Shown here piece by piece: positions 7,146-16,700 of a stretch of 43,537 nucleotides of DNA (the first letter of the stretch is position 1; each line of letters starts with the position of its first letter). Origin of the DNA: a virus; the IMG/VR virus record IMGVR_UViG_3300030117_006642, positions 1 to 43,537 of that record; one strand, written 5' to 3'. A model generated the notes under the pieces. It was given only the letters and a program-made list of their open reading frames with translations. It was not told where the DNA came from and made no database searches. Position numbers and translations under genes: made by a program.

Positions 7146-7448
7146 GTGACAACATTTATATCTATTTTTTTGTTAGTATCTGTTTTTATAAACGCTGTTT
7201 TGATATGGTATTGTCGCAAGTTGACAAGTCAATTTGTTTTTTTTAGTCAAAATATAGAAAATCTTGAAACAGCGCTCCAATCCTTTGATAAACATTTGCA
7301 GTCAATTTATGAACTTGAGATGTTTTATGGAGATGACACCTTGGAGGGGTTACTAGAGCATTCAAAACAATTGCTCGCCTCAGTAGTGGATTTTAATGAT
7401 AGTTTCTCTATAGAGGAAGAAGAGGAGGAAGAGGATGGCAACCCGTAA
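7146..7448 (+). CDS. Small membrane protein with acidic tail
   Basis: A 100-residue protein with one N-terminal hydrophobic helix (about residues 3-22, FISIFLLVSVFINAVLIW) followed by a helical, probably coiled-coil, cytoplasmic or periplasmic part and the motif MFYGDDTLEGLLEHSKQL. The C-terminus is a run of seven Glu and Asp. GTG start at 7146 with AAGGAAGAG at 7127-7135. The last 14 bases overlap the sigma factor gene, and the codons of the Glu run form that gene's ribosome site. Function not recognised; from memory a similar protein sits beside gp55 in T4-like marine phages. Confidence 0.78.
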   Translation: MTTFISIFLLVSVFINAVLIWYCRKLTSQFVFFSQNIENLETALQSFDKHLQSIYELEMFYGDDTLEGLLEHSKQLLASVVDFNDSFSIEEEEEEEDGNP

Positions 7449-8130
7449 GCGAAGAGCAAAAAAGAAAAATCATTATTTTACGGCAGATCACGAGAAAGCC
7501 ATCGTGCGATATGCAAATACCCGAGATATAAGGGAAAGAACAGAGCTTTATATACAGTATATTGAACCAGCTTTCAGCGAAATGGTGGATAAAGTTGTTT
7601 ATACTTATAAGTTCACCACATTGCCAAATATTGATTCGCTTAGGGATGAGTGTAAAGTGTATCTAACCACGATATTGGACAAGTACGATCCCAATCGTGG
7701 TTCAAAAGCCTTTTCATATTTCTCGGTGATTACAAAAAATTGGTTCATTCACAAGGTAAAGAAGACAACTGCTCGTTCCCGCAGGGAAACTGACTTTGAA
7801 GATATTACTGGAGAGGTGGAGCAGAAATATTTATCCTCGTATAACCCATATCATCACAAGCGAGAAGAAGCAGAATTTTGGAACTTCTTATGGTGCGAAA
7901 TAGCCACTTGGGACACTGGCAATTTAAAGGAGAATGAAAAGAAGGTCTATGAGGCTGTAAAGATACTGCTATCTAGCCCCGAGGATATTGAAATTTTCAA
8001 TAAAAAGGCTATTTATCTATATATTCGGGAAATCACGGGGCTCAACACAAAACAAGTTGTCAATAACTTAAACAAGATGCGAGTCAAATATCGTGTTTTC
8101 AAGGGTAAGTGGAACCGTGGAGACATTTAA
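7435..8130 (+). CDS. 55: Late-transcription sigma factor, gp55-like
   Basis: Predicted phage sigma factor that directs host RNA polymerase to late promoters. In T4, gp55 recognises TATAAATA-type elements and works with gp33 and the sliding clamp. The 231-residue protein has a basic N-terminus (ATRKRRAKKKNHY), an early helix region with YIEPAFSEMVDKVVYTYKF, and the sigma region-2-like core DKYDPNRGSKAFSYFSV followed by ITKNWFIHKVKK (about residues 82-110), with the aromatic and basic residues expected for promoter melting and DNA binding. T4 gp55 is 185 residues, so this form carries a longer C-terminal part. Start ATG 7435 follows AGGAGG at 7423-7428. No gp33 is recognised nearby. Confidence 0.82.
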   Translation: MATRKRRAKKKNHYFTADHEKAIVRYANTRDIRERTELYIQYIEPAFSEMVDKVVYTYKFTTLPNIDSLRDECKVYLTTILDKYDPNRGSKAFSYFSVITKNWFIHKVKKTTARSRRETDFEDITGEVEQKYLSSYNPYHHKREEAEFWNFLWCEIATWDTGNLKENEKKVYEAVKILLSSPEDIEIFNKKAIYLYIREITGLNTKQVVNNLNKMRVKYRVFKGKWNRGDI

Positions 8131-8420
8131 TGAAAGACTTGACGGCTTACTTAGAAGAAGCCATTGATAATATCCGACAAGATCGGGACGTGACCAAAGA
8201 GCTTCTTGCTGATGTCATGCAATATATGTCGCAAGATCAGCACAGCCATAAAGAAGTCGGTCAAACAGCTGCTAAGTATGTAGAAACCCTACAGAGGTCT
8301 AATGAGCAGCTTGTAAAAGTAAGTGCAATTATTCACAAGCGAGAGAGTTCTGCTAGTGATCAAGGTTTGACTGCCAAGGATAAAGACGACCTTTTTAACA
8401 TGATCAAGGAAAACGAGTAG
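8130..8420 (+). CDS. 96-residue helical phage protein
   Basis: Unrecognised, mostly helical, charged protein beginning MKDLTAYLEEAIDNI and ending DLFNMIKENE, with no cysteines and no membrane segment. I chose the ATG at 8130, which overlaps the sigma-factor stop (TAATG) and has GGAGA seven to ten bases upstream; a GTG seven codons earlier (8109) would give 103 residues but lies in the sigma gene without a better ribosome site. Its stop is one base before the ATG of the baseplate hub gene. It could be a late-transcription accessory or a baseplate chaperone; nothing in the sequence decides. Confidence 0.72.
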   Translation: MKDLTAYLEEAIDNIRQDRDVTKELLADVMQYMSQDQHSHKEVGQTAAKYVETLQRSNEQLVKVSAIIHKRESSASDQGLTAKDKDDLFNMIKENE

Positions 8421-8421
8421 G

Positions 8422-9753
8422 ATGCCCTCTGATTTTGATCTAGAGCTGAATCCATATTTTGATGATCGCTTCCAACAGAGAGTGGAGCGCTCAGTATATG
8501 ATAACCCAACAATAACTCTAGCTTATCTCAAAGAAGGGTCGCTTAAGAGTTATCGTCGTAACTTCCTGTCTCATACGAACACCTTTAAGGGGATTGTTCT
8601 AAAGGTGGAAGAAGGCTTTACAGGTGCCGCCACTGCCAGAGAGAGGACACCTGCCGAAGGAGACACTCCGAGGGAACTAGAGGTTAAAAACACTTTTCGT
8701 GTCCGGGTCAGAATCCCGGAAGTGCACGCACATATACCATTACCCTGTAGTGGAGACACAATTGATTATGCCGCGCTCCAGAGAGGTGTTGTTGAGATGC
8801 ATCCGCTTTTTGTCGCCAGGGGTATTCCAGGCGAGCCGCCAAGCGCAGGAGATATCGTAGAGGTAAGCTTTTATAGAGGACCCGAAGGCGGAAACCAGGT
8901 AGACGGAATATTCCACAGGGTTTATCAGAAGGGTCTAGGAGCCTCTGACGCTTCAGCCTGCGTTTGTGCGGACGTCCCCGGTTTCTCCGTCAGTAGGTAC
9001 AAATCTGGCGTTGCATACGGCGCTCCTCGTTCCAACTTAGCATCTCCGCGACGATCGTCCGACCCAGAGCTTGAGCGGCTGCTAATGCAGTGGAGAGATG
9101 AGGCTATACGTGTAGCACGCGCCAACAACATACCGGTCAATGGGTTTCTGGCGCTAATAACTCAAGAGAGCGCTTGGGATCCAGTAGCCGTAAGTCCGGT
9201 GGGGGCTGTGGGTCTTGTGCAGCTTATGCCGGCTACTGCCCGCCAGCTTGGACTAACTGTTGATTCATCAATAGATGAGAGGGAAGATCCATATAAATCA
9301 CTCGCAGCAGGTGCAAGATACATATCCCAGACTATACCTGGTGAGCTGGACTCGCCCGCCAGAAGAAAGTTGTCGGGTAGTGGAATTACCAGAACTAACC
9401 CAAATGGTGGTCGGGAATATTGGGACCGCGTTTTGTCTGCCTATAATGCTGGCTCCGGGACTGTGAATCGTGCAATAAACAATTCAGGAAACGGCGTGTT
9501 TGATTGGAGAGATAACCTCCCAAAAGACGAAACCAGGCACTACATTCACAACTTAACTCCTTATTTTGTTGGGGAGATGGGGTCAGTTGATACCCCAGAA
9601 ATCCCAATAAGTGATATGGGCACGACGACATACGGAACTGAACCATTGTCAACTCCTTTGCCAGCAAATACTACAGATCCCGAGCTTGAGGAATTTGTAA
9701 ACAACCTCGGGTTGAGCCCAGCTGGGCGATCTGAATTAATAATAGGTGATTAG
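8422..9753 (+). CDS. gp5-like baseplate hub with lytic transglycosylase domain
   Basis: Tail-tip protein likely to cut peptidoglycan during infection. The N-terminal half (about residues 50-175) has beta-rich OB-fold-like sequence (FRVRVRIPEVHAHIP, GDIVEVSFYRGP) as in gp5/VgrG-type hubs. The C-terminal half (about 218-375) is a GH23 soluble lytic transglycosylase: catalytic E249 in ITQESAWDP, then GAVGLVQLMPATA, DPYKSLAAGARYI, and AYNAGSG near residue 340. In T4 gp5 the corresponding lysozyme is a GH24 muramidase, so the catalytic domain has been replaced. An acidic/proline-rich tail of about 60 residues follows. The ATG is one base after the previous stop. No signal peptide is seen, as expected for a virion enzyme. 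Confidence 0.88.
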   Translation: MPSDFDLELNPYFDDRFQQRVERSVYDNPTITLAYLKEGSLKSYRRNFLSHTNTFKGIVLKVEEGFTGAATARERTPAEGDTPRELEVKNTFRVRVRIPEVHAHIPLPCSGDTIDYAALQRGVVEMHPLFVARGIPGEPPSAGDIVEVSFYRGPEGGNQVDGIFHRVYQKGLGASDASACVCADVPGFSVSRYKSGVAYGAPRSNLASPRRSSDPELERLLMQWRDEAIRVARANNIPVNGFLALITQESAWDPVAVSPVGAVGLVQLMPATARQLGLTVDSSIDEREDPYKSLAAGARYISQTIPGELDSPARRKLSGSGITRTNPNGGREYWDRVLSAYNAGSGTVNRAINNSGNGVFDWRDNLPKDETRHYIHNLTPYFVGEMGSVDTPEIPISDMGTTTYGTEPLSTPLPANTTDPELEEFVNNLGLSPAGRSELIIGD

Positions 9754-9781
9754 ACATTTTAAATGACTTGAGAATATATTT

Positions 9782-10735
9782 ATGACAAAAAGAAAAGCGA
9801 TCAACGTTAAACAATTTACTGGTGCTCAAAAGAGAAAAATACGCAGGATAACAAATGGGCAGCCCGCAGATTTTCCCGTGGTTGGTAGAAACAATGGACC
9901 GCTCGCGGAGCCGGTGCCAACATATGATTCCACCGAACCAGAAGTGGTTATAAAGAATCAAAATAATTCGTTTATAGTTTTGGGTCGCGACCGACCTGCA
10001 GACGTAACTTCCGGATATGGTGGAAAAGGAAACACCCAGTGCGGAGCAATTGATATAGTCGTTGGTAGAATGGCAGGCACCAAAAAGGGTCCTCAAGCGG
10101 ATAACGTTGTTTCGCCAAATTTCTTTACAGACGCTGCTAGGATTAATATTAGTCAAAAAACTGATATTGACACAAACTTTGGATTAGTCGGTGACATGCA
10201 ATCTATTGAAAGATCGGCGATCGGAATAAAAGCGGATGCTGTTCGCGTCATCGGTCGCGAGGGGGTTAAAATTGTAACGGGAAAGGCAAAGAATATTGAG
10301 GGAGCCGGTCCAGATGGTGAGAGAAATTCTCAATATGGTACAATTGAGAGTATAGCAGGAATAGAACTAATAGCCGGGAATGATGTAGAGGGTGATGAAT
10401 TACAGCCAATTGTAAAAGCATACGCTCTAGCAGATTGTCTATCATCTCTTGTTGACAGAATAGGCGAGCTTGCTGACACGGTCAACGAAATGGCCAAAAC
10501 TCAAACCCAGATGAATTTGGCACTCGCCACCCACACTCACCAGGCTGGTCCTGTCCCCACAACCCCCCCGGTGGATGCGTCAATTAAAATTGCAATTAAA
10601 GAATGTCAAAGAATAAACAATGTTCACTTAAACCTATACAAGCAAAAGATTAAGACTGAGGCTGGGTTTTCTATGACTTATTTGTCTCCTGTCGCTAAGA
10701 AATGGTTTGGAAGCCGTTGGAATAAAACCAATTAA
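9782..10735 (+). CDS. Putative baseplate spike or hub-associated virion protein (HxH motif)
   Basis: A 317-residue, glycine- and beta-rich protein. Blocks such as SFIVLGRDRP, GAIDIVVGR, SAIGIKADAVRVIGREG and IAGIELIAGN are short alternating strands typical of intertwined beta-helical spikes. Near the C-terminus a helix (LVDRIGELADTVNEMAKT) is followed by ATHTHQAGP with H251-T-H253, an HxH motif that binds iron at the tips of phage spike proteins such as those of P2 and Mu. The C-terminal SPVAKKW...SRWNKTN is basic. The position directly after the hub gene supports a spike role. From memory, a similar protein is conserved in T4-like cyanophages. Start ATG 9782 has only a weak ribosome site (GAG at 9770-9772). 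Spike role is inference; virion protein is likely. Confidence 0.68.
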   Translation: MTKRKAINVKQFTGAQKRKIRRITNGQPADFPVVGRNNGPLAEPVPTYDSTEPEVVIKNQNNSFIVLGRDRPADVTSGYGGKGNTQCGAIDIVVGRMAGTKKGPQADNVVSPNFFTDAARINISQKTDIDTNFGLVGDMQSIERSAIGIKADAVRVIGREGVKIVTGKAKNIEGAGPDGERNSQYGTIESIAGIELIAGNDVEGDELQPIVKAYALADCLSSLVDRIGELADTVNEMAKTQTQMNLALATHTHQAGPVPTTPPVDASIKIAIKECQRINNVHLNLYKQKIKTEAGFSMTYLSPVAKKWFGSRWNKTN

Positions 10736-10746
10736 GGATAAACAAG

Positions 10747-13700
10747 ATGCCCTTAGACGAAAGTGCTATTTATGAACTTCGCTCTGCGACAAGAGTGGTT
10801 GGAACTCCATCCTCCGGTCGCCGCCGGCGTTGGTGGAATGAAGTTTTAGCTCCCATTTATGCTAGTGGGCTTGTAAATCAAAATCTTGATCAATTAAGCA
10901 ATGTGGTAGAGAGACATTCTGGTGCCTCTGGTGCTGGTGACGTTTCATTATTTGAGGATGTTTGGTTTAATCCTGAAACAAGGGAGCCTGTACCAAATGA
11001 CATTTTGGATGCTTTTGCATTTGTTGTTGTTAATTTAATATTGGATAATGTACACAGCGGCAACGACGGCGTACGCTACTCTGCCGGTGGTTATGGCGTC
11101 CTGGCTGACGCGATGGGTCCTCCCGGTCGCGACCGGAATTCTTACTCTGAAGTGGACGAATGGCTAGCTAGTGGAGAATTAACTGACGAGCAAGTACAGG
11201 ACATAAGAAGAGGCTTATCACCAAATGATGCATTCGGCACAATTGATCGTGCTAGTGAAGTAGTAGGGGCACTTTTGCGCTCTGACTCTGACCGGACTGC
11301 GGCTGAGGAAGTTGGTGTCGCCGGATTTGCTGATGAGTATATCCCGCCACAAGGCTCGTATATTACGGGTGTAGACGCCCCGGTTTGTGCGGAGACCCAA
11401 GAAGAGCCGGAAGTGAATAGGACCGGGTGTATACCTGATGTGGACGCCCCTGTACCAGACTGGTCCACACAAGAGACTCCGTTTCTTAATCAAAAAAATT
11501 GCACATACTTTATTACAGTTAAGACAAATGTGGATTGCCCTGCTGCTGAGCAATTTCCGATAATTGTTAATCAATTTATGCCAGAAGCAGTATTTAAACT
11601 TTTAAACTTTCTAGGCAAAGAGTTAAGACCCTTCCCCGATACACAGGGTGTTAATGATAGAAATGAATATAACATAATAAGAAGGTATGTCCTAGACACA
11701 AAGTCCTATGAGTTTGAAAAGGCTCCAAACACCAAGATTAAGCTTCTTTATAAAATACCCTTTGGTTTAATTAAGGCTTTAGACCTCCCCCCCAAGGACC
11801 CCACGGCTGATGGACCCACTTCTGGCACTGGCGTGACACTTGAAGGCTCCGGCTTGGTTGACAAGTTAAACGCGCTCCAGCAGCGCCTATCCGCCCTTGC
11901 GATGAGCCAGGCAGAACTTTGGAATTCACAAGGCACCAAGATTCTAAAGGAGGGTACTTCGTGGGAAATTAATCTACGAAATGAAGCAAACGACATAGAT
12001 TCATTAAGATCGTCAATTGGCAAGATTCTTAACGCAAATAACATGAGACTTGCAGCGGACCCTCTGGAGACAACAGCCTCTAGCAATCTGGAAAAGGAGG
12101 ATGAGCTTCTGGTTGTAACTGAGTTGCAAATATTTTATGATGAAAATTACAATCTAACGTCGCTTCTTGCGAGAGAGAGGGGCGCCCCGTTTATAAGGGC
12201 AAACTTGTCATCATTGCTTGATACAGATGGTTTGCGTAATGCCACAAATATTTCTTATCTAGTAAATCTAGATGCAATTTCCCTAACCAGCAATTTGGGA
12301 GTTACGGAGTTTTTAGCGAGGTATCACTATCCTAGAGTCCAAGCACAAGTGTTCCCAAAAATAGACCTACCCCCCATTCCAGATAGCACGCAGGACAGCG
12401 TTCTTTTGCAGTCCATGATGAACGAATTGGTTGATGCGGCTGACTCTTTTGCAAAAAGGTTTGCAAATTATTCATGCATGACGGGCGACCAACTCAAGGA
12501 AAGGAACAAGCAACTTGGGGGCGCCTTCGCTGAGATGGAGGAGCTATTGTCCTTTGAAAACATAAGGTCTATTGCAGCGGATGACCCATTGATAAGCAAT
12601 CTAGCCACAACGATTGAAAATATAGTCTCATCTATGCCACCCCCAAACCCAACAAAGGAAGACAAGACAGTTGCAATAGTTTGGGAAAAAATCTTTAATA
12701 AGATGAGTGCCTGTGGGCTATTGAAGTTAATAATAAAGAGTGTTGAGTTCATAGTAAAAAATGATGTTTGTGGAATAAGCCCCGAAAAAGCGCTGATTGC
12801 TGCCATCGGAGGAGTTCTGAAGAATGAACTTCCAGAAGTGCTGGAGGGAGTATTTGAAGCGCTGCCCCCTGAGTTGAGGAATTCTGTTCGTGCGCGATAT
12901 ACATCACGAGTTAATGCATTTTTATCTGAAATGGGGTCAAATGAAGGCGCCACTTTCCCATGGGAATATGCGCGAGAACTGGGAACAGTAGCCGCCCGCG
13001 AAGAGAGTGGCAACAACTTGTATTCAGCGACAGGCACACCATATGTGCCGCAACAATCGTCAGAACTTTGGGACGACGACTCAACTCGTGCAGCTTTTGA
13101 TGCCGGTAGAGAGGGTATGCCCTATGACCGCACATCTAGTGCAGAAGAGGAGGCATATTGGGCAGGACAATCCCAAGCGCTTACAGAGGGTGCTGCCGGC
13201 GCTCCCGGTGTCCGTGAGGCATTTGAGGCAGGGCGAACAGGGGCAAACTTTCAGCCACAAAATGAGGAGCAAGCTAACGCTTATTGGGATGGGCAGATCC
13301 AGGGGCTTAATGATATAGAGCAGACAGCTTCTGAGTCAGAGATTCAGCAGCGTCCCGCTAGCGTAGTCGGCACTCAAAGCGATATTGCAAATTTTGCAAA
13401 TGGAATATTAGCAGATACTTTTAAATTGCTGATGGACGCTTTTGTTGAAGCTATGAAGGAAGAGTTGGGCTTGGAAGAACTCCTTGAGGCAACAAAAGAC
13501 ATACCAGCGATCGGCGTGTTGATTAGGTCGGTGCCACAAATAGGAAAGTGCGTAATAAACAACAATGTGTCAGTCACTGATAAGAAGGGCAACCCAATTT
13601 CATTAAGTGCACTACAAAACACTTTAGAGGCTGCTGCCGGGCAGTTAGATATTTGTAAGCTTACTGGTGGTAATAAACCACTAACGCTTCCAAACATAGA

Positions 13701-16700
13701 GCTAGCCTTGAAGAGTTTAAATATTGATTCAATTTGGTCCGCGTTTGTTAACGCCTTGGTTGACACGCTCAAACAATTACTTATCAGAGTTGTGATACAA
13801 GTCTTAATGGCAGTAATCAAAAAGGCAATACAAGCCCTATTGGGCGAACTATGTGGCACGCAACCTGACACCCCAGGCAGACTTGGGCAAACACAAGCGC
13901 CCTCCTCAGCCTCCCTTACAGCTGGGTTTTCTCCAAACGCGGATAATGTGCTTCTTGGATCGGATCCCACCCGAGGGGACTTGTATAGCGTATTTTCAGA
14001 GGCATATCCACCCAGTGATCCCAGTTGTGCCTATGAGCCTGGCAGAAGAGACGTTGTCACCGAGAGTGTGAATAGGTTGATGTCATCAATTTCTGGCGTA
14101 ACAGAGGAGGACCTATCACTCATCGGAGGCGCCTCAGCAACCACGTTTATCGCTAAGCTTAGTGAGCGTCTAAACAGATCACAGCTATTAGATCTATTAT
14201 CTGGCACAGCAACCGACAGTGTTATTCAAGTGGTCCTAGATGTGGTTAGCGAGACTTTTAGACCATACCAGTCCGTCTTGCGAGATGCATCAACAGTTAG
14301 AGATTTTTTCCTAACTCTTGGAACCTCTATCCCAAGGGGTTTCTTGGCTGATGCTAGGGAGATGCTAGACTCACTAGAGACAGATAATTTAACAATAGCC
14401 GAAAGCTTATGCGATGAACCGCCCTCAAGTGTGCTTGAGCAGGCTCTTAGGGATGAGTGTGGGGACGCCATTACTGAGGAGCAAATACAGCAACAGGTTG
14501 AACACTTTGAACAAAGGATACAATCAATAATTGAAGATCTGACGAAAAACATGGCTGACGGGTTTGACTCCACTATGGAGGATGTGGTTTCAAAAGCCCT
14601 AGAGGGGGCTATTCCCAAGACGGACCCCGGCACCGTTAAAATGGTTGAGCAGACCGTGGATGCTATGCTTGACCCCTTCTACATGTCTTACATTGACGAT
14701 CTCACAAGACCTCTTCAGCCAAACTTTGATGCGGGATTTTTAAACATGATACTATCAAATAAAGATGGAATCCCTCAAAAAGGACAACTTGAACAGTTAA
14801 AATTCTTCACAAACCTTCAGTCATTGGGGGGTGCCTTCACGGGTCTATTATCAGAGGACGCTGCCGCCACGAACCCTATTGATCCCCTCATGACTCTTTT
14901 TGGCGATATAGCCGCACGAGGCGCAAAGGAGCTTTTCCGGACACGCCTACCGGTAGGCATAGCCACTCCATTAAGGGTGTCGCTTGAAGAGGGATTGCAA
15001 GTTCGCATGAACAATAGCGTTATCACGTTGGAATTCTATTACGGTTCCGGCGCCACGCCAATTAAAACTTTTGAAATTCGGTATGACCTTTCAAGTGGTA
15101 AGTTTACATATTTGCCGTACATTAATGCTCTCGGAGCTATTCCAGTGCCGCGTGATGATGGGGTCATAGAGTTTACCTCAACTGCCACTAATGTTGCATT
15201 ACGAAGGGCAAACAATTTAATTTACTTTGGAAGCCCTAGCTTGGAAGATATAGTTCAGGCAAACACTGGTCAGAGCATTGAAGAAAGGCTTGAGTTATTT
15301 TACGCTCCTGATGGCTCGGGGCTAATGAACAATGATGTGGCACTAGACCTCGGAGGAGCCTTAATATTTAAGTACATGATGGAGGACGGCTCTATGGCTC
15401 CCCCAGGATCGGAGACGTCATATGTGGGACAATATATCCAAACAAGAGACCTCCTGGAATTTTTCAGAGTATCAGTTTTAAACAATTTTGCTAACTCCGT
15501 GTCTTCCAACACTAGATGTTTTGAGTATGGTGACTACAATTTTGATACCTTTACGGATGAAGATATTAACATAGTGGCTAAAACACCATCTCAATATTTA
15601 CTAGATCGTGGTTTTAACTTAGTATATCTAAATGATGGAAGAGTGTTTATGAAGCCCCCTGAAAAGAACGGCTGGCTTGGAATTAAGGACAGGCTGATAC
15701 CGCCGGCTTTTGAGTCGTTTTGCTGCCCACCGCAAAAGGAGCTTTTTGATATAGAGGGAATAAAGGACAGAACGCTAGAAAGCTTTGAAAACACAGTGGA
15801 CGATCCCCGCTTGCAGATGAACCCCAAGACTGTCAATGAGCCTCCGTATGCCAAGATTTTATCAAGAATGAACTTAGCCGCCATTGAGGGTGTGGTCATA
15901 ACGACAATAAGGACTTATGTGGTGGAGGCTATGCTAAAGGGCGCCGCCACATTTACAAAGTTTAAGACAGAATCTTTCGGAGACTTGATGGCTGACTACA
16001 TCGCTAACAAGATGCGGGAGGGACTGAGAAACCAGGGTCCTTTCCCTGGCGCCCCCACATGGCCACCAGGCTCGCCAATAGAGACTGACAAAATGTATGC
16101 GTACTGGTATGAGTTCTTAGAGCAGTGCGTGCAAGTATATTCTCGCCGAATTAAGGCTGGAACAACAGCTGTGACACCAGAGGTTGATCTCGCAATGCTA
16201 GATCTTCAAGTTGTTGTAGACTCCTATGAGCAGCCTCAAAGGGGCTCAATGAAGGAGATTAGAACAGCCATGGCTGTCAGGATAGCTACGGATCCCCTTC
16301 TAGCTCCCCTACAGCCCGCACTACCGTTTATAATTGCTTCCTTGAATTTAAAGAACTATAGAAGGTTTACAAGAGTGTCTGCCGTCAATGATAGCGAAGC
16401 TCCAGCGATGATTATTTTGAAAAATCTAATAAAAGATGAATTTTCAAAAATTTCGGACATCGTAGAAGAGGTGTTCGCCACCCCTTCAGGTGGTTGGATC
16501 GGAGATATTAATAGGCAGTATATTAATTCAACATACTCTGCAGATGGAAGGAGTATTTTTGATATATCATCTCGGGCAGAGGCGTCAGCGGGTCTACGTG
16601 GAGTAATTGCTCCTCGTATAGTTGCGTCCGGTGGTGGCTTTAGTTACGCGGTTGATGGATCATATGTCAACATATCAGACTTTACTAGTGATCAAGTTTT

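Noticed and set aside
8109-8420. GTG start giving a 103-residue form of the protein after the sigma factor
   Set aside because: ATG 8130 overlaps the preceding stop as elsewhere in this operon and has GGAGA at suitable spacing; the GTG lies deeper in the sigma gene.
12468-13037. Long minus-strand open frame (189 codons) and others such as 9671-10156
   Set aside because: They are antisense to well-supported genes, have no ribosome sites or recognisable protein features, and all real genes here are on the plus strand.
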